Notes under the pieces: model-generated
Database searches by the model: none
What the model was told of the DNA's origin: nothing
Seen by the model: the letters and a program-made list of their open reading frames with translations, nothing else
Made by a program: the position numbers and the translations under genes
NCBI GenBank assembly: GCA_964352225.1
Contig: CAYGRM010000092.1
Span: forward strand, 1-19,166
From: CAJQQY01 sp964352225
GTDB lineage: Bacteria > Bacteroidota > Bacteroidia > Chitinophagales > Saprospiraceae
Direction: 5' to 3'
DNA: 19,166 nucleotides
Shown here: positions 1 through 9,369 of the stretch, piece after piece
Layout of the letters: each line of letters begins with the position of its first letter
How positions within the stretch are numbered: position 1 is the stretch's first letter

Positions 1-203
1 GTAATAACCATCTCATTAACCCCGCAGTATTAATTTTATTTATATATTTAAATATCATCGTTTTTAAATTACCGGCACAAACCTAGCTCAAAAAATTAGT
101 AATTGCAAGTTTTTTCCATATGGAGTTATCTCATTTTTTAGCGCTTGGTTAATTACTTTTTATTTTTATAACTAAAAATTTGAAGACACTCAATCTTATA
201 GAT
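1..203. other. AT-rich non-coding end of window
   Basis: No convincing coding sequence, RNA gene or strong terminator hairpin is visible here. It lies downstream of the metal ATPase stop codon, so the end of the efflux transcript should fall here or beyond the window edge. Confidence 0.5.
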
Positions 204-2636
204 TCACTTATACCTCAACAATCGCAACGCATTCAAAACCACCACCAAAGTAGAACCTTCATGACCTACTACAGCTGGTCCAATTTCAACCATCCCCATC
301 ATCGTCAAAGGAACGAGAATCGCAACCATACCCAAACTAATAATTAAATTTTGCTTAATAATCTGTTTTGCCTTACGACTAAGACCAATAGCAAAAGGAA
401 GATTATCTAATTTATCTGCCATTAGAGCAATATCAGCAGTTTCCAAAGCTACATCCGAACCTGCCGCGCCCATGGCAATACCAACGGTACTTTTTGCCAT
501 CGCGGGAGCATCATTTACACCATCTCCAACCATGGCTACACTTCCTTCTTCTTGTTTTAATTTTTCAATGGCCTTTACTTTGTCTTCCGGAAGGAGGTCA
601 CCCATTGGGTCGGTGATACCGATATTTTTTGCAATGGCATCTGCTACTTTTTGATTGTCTCCTGTGAGCATAATCATTCTTTTGATACCTATCTTTTTTA
701 AAGCGGCGAGAGTAGCAATTGCTTCAGAGCGGGCAACATCCATCACAGAAATTATTCCCAAATATTCATTGTCTTGATGAATAATCATGGCTGTATGTCC
801 TCCCGATTCAAGTTCTGTCATTTTTTGGTCGATTTCGGAGGGGACTTTTCTACCAGTTAATTCTTCAAAAAGCCTTCGGTTTCCAATATGAATAATACTG
901 TTTTCCCAGTTTGCTCTAATACCTCTTGCGATCAAGGCTTCTAAATTTTCAGCTGCTGAGATTTTTACATCGCCTAATTCTTTTTTTCCTCCTTCCACTA
1001 TAGCTGCTGCCAAGGGATGGTCACTCAATCCTTCTACGGCTATCGCCACTTTTAAGAGATGTTCTTTGGTTATTTTTCCAAAAGGAATCGCATTGGTCAA
1101 CTTAGGTTTGCCTTCCGTGAGTGTGCCTGTTTTGTCAAAAGCAATAGCAGTTATTCCACCCAAATCTTCTAAAGGTCTTCCTCCTTTGATCAAAACACCC
1201 TGGCGTGCTGCTCGGGCTATCCCTGCTAAAACTGCACTTGGAGTAGAGATGGCTAGAGCACATGGTGAAGCTGCAATCAGGACAGACATCGCTCTGTAAA
1301 AACTTTGCTGAAAGGTTTCATCTATAATTAAGAATGCCAATAATAACAATACAACTGCAATCAAAACTACAGGTACATAATACTTTTCAAATTTATCCGT
1401 CAGGTGCTGGGTGGGAGATTTTTGAGTTTCGGCTTCTTTGACCAAAGTGATTAATCGAGATAAGGTACTATCTTTTGCGAGCTTTAAAACTTTTACTTCC
1501 AAGACACCACTACCATTTATAGTACCTGCAAAGACTCGATGTTCAGGAGGTAATTTATTGACATCATTTTCTTCTTGCCATTGTTGACTAGGACGTTTAT
1601 CAACTGGTACACTTTCTCCTGTAATAGGTGCTTGGTTGACTGCACTTGTTCCTTTGCCTACTACACCGTCGGCGGCAATTTTGGAGTTAGGTTTGATCAC
1701 GATGATGTCTCCTAATATTAATTCCTCCACTCCTATTTCAATTACTTCGCCACCTCGCTTCACTAATGCTATAGGTGGCGTTAAATCAGAAAGTGCCTCG
1801 ATAGATTTCCTTGCTCGCTTCATGGCATAGTGCTCCAAGGCATGTCCTAAACTAAATAAAAAAAGCAGTAACGCTCCTTCTCCCCATTTCCCTAAAGCAG
1901 CTGCTCCAACTGCGGCAAAGAGCATTAGAAAATCTATTTCAAATTTTCCACGAAGAATATCTTTACCTGCGGTGATAAATGTAAAAAATCCACCCAGTAG
2001 TGCTCCACAAATAAAAAGCACCATTGGTAAAACTTCGGGGATATTTTTAAGGAAAGAAAAAATTACTCCTAATCCCCAAAAGATACCACTACCTATGGCA
2101 AAATAGAGCTCTGTATTTTCGCCTAAAAAATTTAGATATGATGAATGATGATGATGTTCCTGTTGTTCCTCTTCTTGACTGCCTTCTTTTCCGTTGGTGA
2201 TGTGAATAATATCCAATCCAGTTTTTTCAACTGCAGAAGTAACTGCTGATTGATTAGTCAGATTAGAATCCCATTCCATTTCTATCACTCCTGCTGACGA
2301 AGCTGATACTCTGGCGATCCCATTCTTTTTTCTCAAAATTTGTTCAATTCTTCGAGCATGCCGAGGATGTCTTATTCCTTTTACTTCTATTAACAGGTGT
2401 TTGTAACGGTGGGTTAATTTAGCGCCACTTTGCATGGCAATTTCTTTTACTTTTTTTATTGCAATCAATTCGGGGTTATAATGAATACAAATTTCTGATG
2501 GATTAGAATCAATAATATGAACTTTATCAATTCCTTTTTCAGCTTCGAGATCGTTTACTAATCTATGAATACAATGGTCTTTTTCATCTATTGCTTCTGG
2601 TAGTAAAATGGGTATTTCGATTTGTATCTTTTTCAT
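204..2636 (-). CDS. P1B-type heavy-metal transporting ATPase (P1B-4-like, divalent cation export)
   Basis: An 810-residue inner-membrane pump that uses ATP to export a soft or divalent metal ion from the cytoplasm. All P-type signatures are present: TGE at 339-341 (actuator), SPC at 457-459 (transmembrane metal site), the phosphorylated Asp in DKTGT at 501-505, the P1B His-Pro pair at 540-541, TGD at 658-660 and GDGVND at 704-709. The last helix carries HEGST (792-796). SPC together with HEGxT is the recognised mark of P1B-4 ATPases, which are linked to Co, Zn, Fe or Ni; a Zn/Cd ZntA type would have an Asp there. The first ~145 residues look like two HMA-like folds without CxxC, followed by a His-rich linker (HHHH at 161-164). 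It is the last gene of the czc-like operon, 27 bp after the haem protein gene. Family assignment is firm; the exact metal is inferred. Confidence 0.93.
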   Translation of the reverse strand: MKKIQIEIPILLPEAIDEKDHCIHRLVNDLEAEKGIDKVHIIDSNPSEICIHYNPELIAIKKVKEIAMQSGAKLTHRYKHLLIEVKGIRHPRHARRIEQILRKKNGIARVSASSAGVIEMEWDSNLTNQSAVTSAVEKTGLDIIHITNGKEGSQEEEQQEHHHHSSYLNFLGENTELYFAIGSGIFWGLGVIFSFLKNIPEVLPMVLFICGALLGGFFTFITAGKDILRGKFEIDFLMLFAAVGAAALGKWGEGALLLFLFSLGHALEHYAMKRARKSIEALSDLTPPIALVKRGGEVIEIGVEELILGDIIVIKPNSKIAADGVVGKGTSAVNQAPITGESVPVDKRPSQQWQEENDVNKLPPEHRVFAGTINGSGVLEVKVLKLAKDSTLSRLITLVKEAETQKSPTQHLTDKFEKYYVPVVLIAVVLLLLAFLIIDETFQQSFYRAMSVLIAASPCALAISTPSAVLAGIARAARQGVLIKGGRPLEDLGGITAIAFDKTGTLTEGKPKLTNAIPFGKITKEHLLKVAIAVEGLSDHPLAAAIVEGGKKELGDVKISAAENLEALIARGIRANWENSIIHIGNRRLFEELTGRKVPSEIDQKMTELESGGHTAMIIHQDNEYLGIISVMDVARSEAIATLAALKKIGIKRMIMLTGDNQKVADAIAKNIGITDPMGDLLPEDKVKAIEKLKQEEGSVAMVGDGVNDAPAMAKSTVGIAMGAAGSDVALETADIALMADKLDNLPFAIGLSRKAKQIIKQNLIISLGMVAILVPLTMMGMVEIGPAVVGHEGSTLVVVLNALRLLRYK

Positions 2637-2663
2637 ATTATAATGATAAGATTTTTCAAGTAA

Positions 2664-3155
2664 TTAATCGTCATCATTATTTCTTTCTTTTTTTTTTTGA
2701 TAATTATTATTTTTCTCTCCTTCCCTATTTTGATTAAACCAAGCTACCAATTGTTGTCGCTGTACTTTGGTAAATCGAGCTTTAGGATGCAGTCCCATCC
2801 AAGTATAAGAATGAAGAGGCATTTCCCCTTCTAAAATTTCCTCTGCACACTCTTCCATTAATTCTTCTTTTTCAGAATTAATAACCCAAGTAGAAAAATT
2901 AAGATGTTCTCTCCCTTCGTTGATGTGCCCTTGCAACCACCAAGAAGCTGGCGCAACAAGAGAATACCATGGATATTTCGTTTGGTACGAATGACAATCG
3001 TAGCAGGCATCCTTTATCATGGCTGCTATATGCACAGGCGGTTGCATATTTATTATAAAATCTTGGTTGGCAACAAATTCAGGTGTCGTTCTGTCAATAG
3101 GAATAAATTGTAACAATACAAATACAATCAACAGACCGAATATTATTTTATTCAT
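2664..3155 (-). CDS. membrane-anchored haem-binding (CxxCH) domain protein
   Basis: A 163-residue protein with one hydrophobic N-terminal segment (about residues 4-19), read as an uncleaved anchor or signal that places the rest in the periplasm. A single c-type haem attachment site, CYDCH, lies at 51-55. The following Tyr/Trp-rich stretch (PWYS, SWW, HINEGR) and the GEMP motif around Met112 fit the short Haem_bd family of Bacteroidota, where His55 and probably a Met would be axial ligands (ligand roles inferred). The tail after about 145 is highly charged (Lys/Asn/Asp-rich) and probably disordered. It sits 12 bp after the sigma factor gene and 27 bp before the ATPase gene, so it is co-transcribed with metal efflux. 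Its role there is unknown; redox sensing or periplasmic metal/haem handling are possibilities only. Confidence 0.85.
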   Translation of the reverse strand: MNKIIFGLLIVFVLLQFIPIDRTTPEFVANQDFIINMQPPVHIAAMIKDACYDCHSYQTKYPWYSLVAPASWWLQGHINEGREHLNFSTWVINSEKEELMEECAEEILEGEMPLHSYTWMGLHPKARFTKVQRQQLVAWFNQNREGEKNNNYQKKKERNNDDD

Positions 3156-3167
3156 TTCAAATAAATT

Positions 3168-3704
3168 TTAATCTTGGTTGAATTTTTTCATCAAATTCTG
3201 TTTTGCTTTTACTAAACAAAATTCTACTTGTCTCTCTTCGATATTTAGCTCTCTGCTGATTTTCGGAATAGAGAACTTTTCAATAACTGATAAGCAAAAA
3301 ACGACTCTACATTCGGGAGATAAGGATTGGATCACACTTAAGAGTTTATCATAAGTTAAATTAGAAAAAGAAAATTCTGAGAACGAAACATCTTCATTTC
3401 TTGAAAGATCATACTTCTCTATTTCTTGAAAAATAGGCTGATAATATTGAATTATATTTTGAATAATTTTACTCCTTAACCATTCCTCAAAATCCCCCTC
3501 TTGTTTTTTTATCTCTAAAAAGACTTTTGTCCATCCATCATTCAAAATTTTGCTTGCCTCTTTTTTGTTTTTCGCATAGCGTAAACAAATATTAAAACTA
3601 AATCCAAAATATTTCTCATACAATTTTTTTTGGCTGTCCCTATCTCCTCGGCGACACCCTATCAAAATTGAATTAATATGTTTTTTTGATTTTAACATTA
3701 ACAT
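3168..3704 (-). CDS. RNA polymerase sigma-70 family (ECF-like) factor
   Basis: A 178-residue protein with the two-domain ECF layout. Region 2 covers about 10-65 (GCRRGDRDSQKKLYEKYFG, then EASKILNDGWTKVF, matching the usual DAEDILQDGFLKVF core-binding helix). Region 4 covers about 118-173, with a helix-turn-helix around FSIPKISRELNIEERQVEF. The linker is short and there is no long C-terminal extension. Five cysteines (17, 40, 132, 137, 163) are more than usual for so small a factor. No anti-sigma gene is beside it; the flanking genes are the czcB-type adaptor (57 bp upstream) and the haem protein (12 bp downstream). Two ATGs lie close together (3704 and 3698); the outer one is given. Its target promoters are unknown; control of efflux or envelope genes is inference from position. 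Confidence 0.85.
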   Translation of the reverse strand: MLMLKSKKHINSILIGCRRGDRDSQKKLYEKYFGFSFNICLRYAKNKKEASKILNDGWTKVFLEIKKQEGDFEEWLRSKIIQNIIQYYQPIFQEIEKYDLSRNEDVSFSEFSFSNLTYDKLLSVIQSLSPECRVVFCLSVIEKFSIPKISRELNIEERQVEFCLVKAKQNLMKKFNQD

Positions 3705-3761
3705 TTCTAGCTAATGAGCCAAATAAATTTAAACAACCTGCTCTTAAGTAAAAAGTGCTAA

Positions 3762-4925
3762 TTATTCTATCCCAATCAAATTAAAAGCACCTTCTAAAAG
3801 GATTTTTTCATCCCCCGTGAAGTCATTGTTATTTTCAACCTGAACAAACCCATTTTTTATTTGTCCAACCATCACCGCTTTCTTTTCAAAAATCTTTGAC
3901 TCTCCTTTTTGACCTTTATAAATCAATACAAAATCTTTCCCATCTTCAGTTACAATCGCGGACTCGGGCAATCCCTTGGTGGAATTATCTTCGGTGATAA
4001 TTTCTGCATCAACATACATTCCTGCTACTAGTTTTGCTTTATCCTTTTTGTTTTTCAAATGCCCGTGAACTCGAACTACTCGTCTTTCTTCATCAACCGT
4101 TTTTCCAATCAAATGCACTTCTGCTGCAAAAGTTTCAGGACTTGCATCAGGTATTTTGAAAGTGATATTTTGTCCTTCCTTGATGTTTAAAATATCTTTT
4201 TCAAAAACACTTAATTCTAAATGCATATGGCTAGCATCAAGAATTTCAACTGCGACATCTGTTGGATTAAGAAACATTCCTTTCTTAGCAAATACTTCAG
4301 TTACATATCCACTTGCAGGAGCAAAAATTGAAATAGTGGAAACCATATCTTGAGGACTGATATTGTCTGTATTAATTTTGATGAGCGATAATCGCTTTTT
4401 CATACCTTCCATTTTAGCGACTGTTACTCGATAATCTGATTCTGCTTTGAGGAAGTTTTTTTGTGAAGCGACATTTTCCGAGGCTAACGTTTTTTGTCGT
4501 TCGTAATCTGATTTCAAATAAGTCAATTGCTCTTTTGCTTCCAAATAGTCTTGTTGCATTTGAACAAATTCAGGATTTTCCAAAGTGAATAGAACCTGCC
4601 CTTTTCGAATGGCTTGATCGGGAATCAAATCAATTGAAGTCACATATCCACCGGCATAAGAACTTACTCGAGTATGGTTTTTAGTAGGGATTTCTATTCT
4701 TCCCGTTGCTCGAATAGTGGTTGGAAAATTATGTTCTTCCAACTCTCCCAATTTCATTTTTGCTAAATCAAATTGACTTTGAGTCACTATGATTTCGTCA
4801 GAAGTTACTTCTTCCATCCCTCCATTATTCCCAATTTCAATGGGTTCTGTACTTTGATTTCCACAACTAAATAGAAAGAGAGTTAGACCAAAAAGCAAAG
4901 CGAACGTTTTAAATATATTCTTCAT
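3762..4925 (-). CDS. czcB: RND efflux periplasmic adaptor lipoprotein (CzcB/CusB family)
   Basis: A 387-residue membrane-fusion protein that would join the inner-membrane RND pump to the outer-membrane channel. The N-terminus is a lipoprotein signal with lipobox LFSC and acylated Cys21. Then follow a barrel-sandwich half (about 65-115, with SSYAGGYVTSIDLIPDQA), a coiled-coil alpha-hairpin (about 120-185, QQDYLEAKEQLTYLKSDYER region), the returning lipoyl half (about 195-230, IFAPASGYVTEVFAKKG), a beta-barrel (about 232-315) and a membrane-proximal domain. It lies 54 bp after the pump gene in the same transcript. It lacks the long His- or Met-rich N-terminal extension seen in some CzcB/CusB proteins. 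The family is certain; the symbol follows the divalent-metal signature of its pump and is inferred. Confidence 0.92.
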   Translation of the reverse strand: MKNIFKTFALLFGLTLFLFSCGNQSTEPIEIGNNGGMEEVTSDEIIVTQSQFDLAKMKLGELEEHNFPTTIRATGRIEIPTKNHTRVSSYAGGYVTSIDLIPDQAIRKGQVLFTLENPEFVQMQQDYLEAKEQLTYLKSDYERQKTLASENVASQKNFLKAESDYRVTVAKMEGMKKRLSLIKINTDNISPQDMVSTISIFAPASGYVTEVFAKKGMFLNPTDVAVEILDASHMHLELSVFEKDILNIKEGQNITFKIPDASPETFAAEVHLIGKTVDEERRVVRVHGHLKNKKDKAKLVAGMYVDAEIITEDNSTKGLPESAIVTEDGKDFVLIYKGQKGESKIFEKKAVMVGQIKNGFVQVENNNDFTGDEKILLEGAFNLIGIE

Positions 4926-4979
4926 TTTAATTTCTTTTTTTTTCGAAAAAACGACTAGTTTTTATTTTTAAAATCAGGT

Positions 4980-7900
4980 TTAGTCCATTAAATATTTCAT
5001 CTCCACAACCGTCAAATTATATTGAATCAAGTTATCTAAATAACTTTTATCCATGTTTTTTGCATTTTCAAGAGACTGTAGATATTGCAAAAAATCAATC
5101 TCGCCACCTCGAAATGCCCTCGTGGAAGTATTGATAATTTCTTGCGAAAGCACTCTTCCTTCCTCCTGATAAAAGCGCAATGCTTTTTCATATTTCCCAA
5201 GTTCTGTTTGCAATTGTTCGTATTTTGCGGAAAGCGATAATTCAAGATTTTTAGTTTGCTGAGCAATTACATTTCGCTCTATTTCAGCCACTTTAATATT
5301 GGATTGTTGCGCTTTTCGAAATAGTGGAATGCCTACTCCGATTTGAAAACCATTATAGAATTTCGCATTATCAGCAGCGTTACTTCCCAAAAAATATTCC
5401 GCTTGAAAGTCAGGTAGCAACTGCTTTTTTTCCAACTCAATTGCTTGTGTGGACACATTGGATGCGGCTTGATAATATTGCACAGCAGGATGATTCGCCA
5501 ATTCCATTTCGGCAATGGACAGCGGAGTCATTGGAATTGGTTCAATGGAAAAATCACTTTGAGATTGTATCCATTTTTTAAGTGCTTGATAACCTACAAG
5601 AATATTGTCATTGCATTGTTCGAGCTGCAAGGCTATTTCTTTTTTCTTGGTTTGAGCAGTTAGTTTTTCCAAATAATTGGTTTCTCCCATTTCATATCTT
5701 CGGGTAGATGCTCGTTCAAATTCACCATACAAACTATCCAAATATTGATAGTTCAATTTTAGGTTTTCCCAAAATAAAATCGTGTAATAAGCTTTAGAAA
5801 TTTCTTTTTTCAAAAACCGTTCATCCAATTTTAAATTTTGCTCAGCGAGGTTAATTTTGCTTTCGCTATATTTCTTTTGCGCTTTGTAAACGGAAGGTAG
5901 TTTTACCGTTTGTTGTACTCCGAGTACGGTCAACGGACTTCCATTTTCCGCAATATTATTTTGGTCATGACCTAAGTAAAAGTTAGTCCGATCAATATTG
6001 TAAGCGGAGTGAACCAACTGTTGGCTTTTTTCAATTTCGAGGCTACTTGCTTTTATACCAGCATTATTTTTTAATGCCATTTCTATCGCTTGCTCTAATG
6101 AAATCGGATTACTTTGAGCACTTCCAAAATTTGGTAAAAAGAACATGGAAAGTATCAAAATCAGTACAGCTGATTGAGGCATATTTCCTTTATTCGTTTT
6201 TCCTTTCCTATCAAAAATAGCATATAAAACGGGCAATACAATCAAGGTCAAAAGTGTGGCAGAAACCAAACCTCCTACAACTACAGTTGCCAAAGGACGT
6301 TGTACTTCTGCCCCTGCGGAAGTCGAAAGTGCCATAGGAATAAAACCTAAAGCTGCTGCTGCCGCAGTCAATAGTACAGGTCGCAAACGGTCTTTTGTTC
6401 CTGCTATAATTCGTTCATTTACATCGTGCATACCGTGTGCTTTGAGTTCTTTAAAATGTTCTATCAAGACGATTCCATTCAAAACTGCAATACCAAAAAG
6501 TGCAATAAAACCTACTCCTGCTGAAATACTAAAGGGCATATCTCGCATATATAACAATAGAATTCCGCCGACTGCTGAAAGCGGAATAGCACTATAAACC
6601 ATCAAGGCTTCCTTAATTGAATCGAAAGCAAAATAGAGTAAAACAAAAATTAAAATTAACGCAATAGGCACCGCAACTAACAATCTCGCTCGAGCATTTC
6701 GGAGGTTTTCAAATTGTCCTCCATAGGTGATAGAGTAGCCAACTGGAATTTTCACTTGCGTGTCTATAATGTTTTGAACATCCTTCACAACTGATTCTAA
6801 ATCTCGATTTCTCACATTGACTCCAACTACGATTCTTCGTTTGGTATCGTCTCTGGAAATTTTAGCAGGCCCTTTGGTGTAGGTAATTTCTGCTAGTTCA
6901 CTTAAGGGAATTTGATTGCCATTTGGAAGGGTAAAAAAACTATTTCGAATGTTGTCAATGTCTTTTCTAAACTCCGCATCATACCGAATCACTAAGTCAA
7001 ATTGTTTTTCTCCTTCAAAAACACTTCCCGCTGGAAGCCCCGCAAAACTCATCGTCAACATTCTATTGACCTCTTCGATATTCAGTCCGTACTTAGCAAT
7101 TTGAGAGCGATTATATTTAACTGACATTTGAGGTAAACCTGCTACTTTTTCGACGGAAACATCGGCAGCACCATCTACGCCTTCGATGGCTTTTTTGATT
7201 TCTTGTGCTTTTTTATTTAAAACAGCTAAGTCTTCTCCAAATAGTTTAATGGCTAAATCTGCTCGTACTCCAGTAATTAATTCATTGAATCGCATTTCGA
7301 TGGGTTGGGTAAATTCGTAGTCCAAACCAGGGATTTCAGATAAGGCTTCTTTGAATTTATCGGCTAATTCATCTTTAGTTTTGGCGGTAGTCCATTCGTC
7401 ATGTGGCTTTAGCGTAATGATCACATCACTCTCTTCCATCGACATTGGATCGGTAGGAACTTCCGCTGCACCGATTCGAGTAACGACTTGTCTTACCTCA
7501 GGGAATGTTTTTAAAATAGTTTCTATTTGAGTAGTTGTTTCAATGGTTTTGCTCAAATTTGTTCCTGTTTTTAAAACGGGTTGAATCACAAAATCGCCTT
7601 CATCTAAAGTAGGCACAAACTCCCCTCCCATTTGGGAAAATAGCAATCCAACGCCTATCAAAAGTGCCATTGCTAAACTAAGGACGATCCCTTTGTATCG
7701 CAATGCCCAAGTAATAGTTGGCGTATATAACTTGGTTAAAAACGAAATAATAATAACTGAGATATTTCTTTTGCTTTGAGAGGCAGGTTTTAAAAACAAG
7801 GCAGACATGACTGGCACATAAGTAAAACATAAGATCATTGCGCCAATCAAGGCAAAACAAAAAGTCATCGCCATCGGGCTAAACATTTTTCCTTCCACAT

Positions 7901-9314
7901 CTGAGAGAGAGAGTATTGGTATAAAAACGATGATGATAATGAGTTGTCCAAAAACAGCGGAACGCATCATTTTAGTTGAACTACTAAAAGTGATATTGTC
8001 AATTAAGTTTTGTCTTTCTGCAACACCTAAAGATTGGAGTTTACTACTTTGTGCCGTAATTTGAAAGGCAATATATTCTACTATGATGACTGCGCCATCT
8101 ATGATAATTCCAAAATCAATTGCTCCCAAACTCATCAGGTTGGCATCTACTCCAAAAATATACATCAAGGATAGTGCAAATAGCAAAGAGAGTGGAATCA
8201 CCGATGCCACTACCAATCCTGAACGAATATTCCCCAGTAAAACAACGACTACAAAAATGACAATCAAACAACCAAGAATCAGATTTTCTGCAACGGTAAA
8301 CGTCGTCTTGTTTATCAATTCACTTCTATCCAAAAAGGGATTAATATAGACTCCTTCTGGCAAGGATTTTTGAATAGATGCCACTCTTTCTTTGACACTT
8401 TCTATTACTGCTTTTGAGTTCGCATCTTTTAGCATCATGACTTGTCCCAATACTTTTTCTCCTTCTCCATTGGCCGTAATTGCTCCAAAACGAGTGGCCG
8501 AACCGTAGTGAACTTGGGCAACATCTTTTACAAAAATAGGAATCCCATTTCGGTTGGAAATAATAATATTGTTGATGTCCTCCATTGAGCCAATCAATCC
8601 TTCTCCTCTGATAAAATAACTTTCATTTGCCTTTTCAATATATCCTCCACCCGCTACACTATTATTATTTTCCAATGCAGAAAAAACATCTGCCACAGAA
8701 ATGTTCATCGCTCTTAATCGATCAGGATTAATGGCGACCTCATATTGTTTTAATTGACCTCCCCAAGTATTAACTTCAACCACTCCAGGAATTCCTGAGA
8801 GTTGTCGCTTCACAATCCAATCTTGGATGGTTCGCAAATCCATGATAGAATATTGGTCTTCGTAGCCAGGTTTCACATCCAAAATATATTGGTAAATTTC
8901 TCCTAAACCGGTAGAAACAGGTCCCATAAAAGGGCTTCCGAAACCAGCAGGAATTTTCTCCTCCGCACTTTTTATTTTTTCGGCGATCAATTGACGAGGA
9001 AGGTACGTTCCCATTTTATCTTCAAAAACAATGGTCACAACCGACAAACCAAATTTTGAAATGGAACGAATTTCTTTCACTCCTGGAAGATTTGCCATTT
9101 CAAGTTCAACCGGATAGGTTATAAATTGCTCGACATCCTGAGTGGAAAGATTGCGAGAAGTGGTGATAACTTGAACCTGATTATTCGTGACATCAGGGAC
9201 AGCTCCAATGGGAATATTGGATAGAGCGTATAATCCAAAACCAATAATTCCTAGGGTAAAAAGGAGGACAATCAGTTTGTTGTGAATACTATAATTAATA
9301 ATTTTTTCCAGCAT
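4980..9314 (-). CDS. czcA: CzcA-type heavy-metal RND pump fused to a TolC/CzcC-type outer-membrane factor
   Basis: This 1444-residue protein is about 400 residues longer than a normal RND pump. Residues 1-1035 are a complete HME-RND transporter: TM1 at about 13-30, periplasmic porter loops at about 35-335 and 560-870, and two helix bundles. TM4 holds D400, D406 and E413 in the pattern DFGxxxDGAxxxVE, the proton-relay motif of divalent (Co/Zn/Cd) pumps; Cu/Ag pumps carry a different motif. Residues about 1045-1066 are a hydrophobic segment ending FGSAQ, resembling a signal peptide. Residues about 1067-1444 are an outer-membrane-factor domain with two long coiled-coil repeats (SLEQAIEMALKNN start; QIGVGIPLF strand). 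No separate czcC gene is present, so the fusion supplies the channel. It is the first gene of the operon and lies downstream of the CTTAAGA repeat operator. Such fusions are known in Bacteroidota. Confidence 0.95.
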   Translation of the reverse strand: MLEKIINYSIHNKLIVLLFTLGIIGFGLYALSNIPIGAVPDVTNNQVQVITTSRNLSTQDVEQFITYPVELEMANLPGVKEIRSISKFGLSVVTIVFEDKMGTYLPRQLIAEKIKSAEEKIPAGFGSPFMGPVSTGLGEIYQYILDVKPGYEDQYSIMDLRTIQDWIVKRQLSGIPGVVEVNTWGGQLKQYEVAINPDRLRAMNISVADVFSALENNNSVAGGGYIEKANESYFIRGEGLIGSMEDINNIIISNRNGIPIFVKDVAQVHYGSATRFGAITANGEGEKVLGQVMMLKDANSKAVIESVKERVASIQKSLPEGVYINPFLDRSELINKTTFTVAENLILGCLIVIFVVVVLLGNIRSGLVVASVIPLSLLFALSLMYIFGVDANLMSLGAIDFGIIIDGAVIIVEYIAFQITAQSSKLQSLGVAERQNLIDNITFSSSTKMMRSAVFGQLIIIIVFIPILSLSDVEGKMFSPMAMTFCFALIGAMILCFTYVPVMSALFLKPASQSKRNISVIIISFLTKLYTPTITWALRYKGIVLSLAMALLIGVGLLFSQMGGEFVPTLDEGDFVIQPVLKTGTNLSKTIETTTQIETILKTFPEVRQVVTRIGAAEVPTDPMSMEESDVIITLKPHDEWTTAKTKDELADKFKEALSEIPGLDYEFTQPIEMRFNELITGVRADLAIKLFGEDLAVLNKKAQEIKKAIEGVDGAADVSVEKVAGLPQMSVKYNRSQIAKYGLNIEEVNRMLTMSFAGLPAGSVFEGEKQFDLVIRYDAEFRKDIDNIRNSFFTLPNGNQIPLSELAEITYTKGPAKISRDDTKRRIVVGVNVRNRDLESVVKDVQNIIDTQVKIPVGYSITYGGQFENLRNARARLLVAVPIALILIFVLLYFAFDSIKEALMVYSAIPLSAVGGILLLYMRDMPFSISAGVGFIALFGIAVLNGIVLIEHFKELKAHGMHDVNERIIAGTKDRLRPVLLTAAAAALGFIPMALSTSAGAEVQRPLATVVVGGLVSATLLTLIVLPVLYAIFDRKGKTNKGNMPQSAVLILILSMFFLPNFGSAQSNPISLEQAIEMALKNNAGIKASSLEIEKSQQLVHSAYNIDRTNFYLGHDQNNIAENGSPLTVLGVQQTVKLPSVYKAQKKYSESKINLAEQNLKLDERFLKKEISKAYYTILFWENLKLNYQYLDSLYGEFERASTRRYEMGETNYLEKLTAQTKKKEIALQLEQCNDNILVGYQALKKWIQSQSDFSIEPIPMTPLSIAEMELANHPAVQYYQAASNVSTQAIELEKKQLLPDFQAEYFLGSNAADNAKFYNGFQIGVGIPLFRKAQQSNIKVAEIERNVIAQQTKNLELSLSAKYEQLQTELGKYEKALRFYQEEGRVLSQEIINTSTRAFRGGEIDFLQYLQSLENAKNMDKSYLDNLIQYNLTVVEMKYLMD

Positions 9315-9350
9315 CGTTTATCTATATTTTTTCCGTTTTTTATTATGAAA

Positions 9351-9358
9351 CAAATATA
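9351..9358 (-). promoter_or_regulatory. -7 promoter element of the czc operon
   Basis: On the minus strand this reads TATATTTG, an exact match to the Bacteroidota -7 consensus TAnnTTTG. It lies 36 bp before the czcA ATG. No TTTG/TTG -33 word is seen at about 19-21 bp upstream; the CTTAAGA repeats begin 11 bp further out, as expected for an activator-dependent promoter. The transcription start is inferred to be near 9345. Confidence 0.6.
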
Positions 9359-9369
9359 GATGCAGTAAC

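Noticed and set aside
6256..6597. 113-codon plus-strand open frame inside czcA
   Set aside because: Low-complexity translation antisense to conserved RND helices; a shadow of the real gene.
4980..9314. Sequencing frameshift or missing stop joining two genes
   Set aside because: Both halves are complete and in one uninterrupted frame, and pump-channel fusions of this length are known in Bacteroidota.
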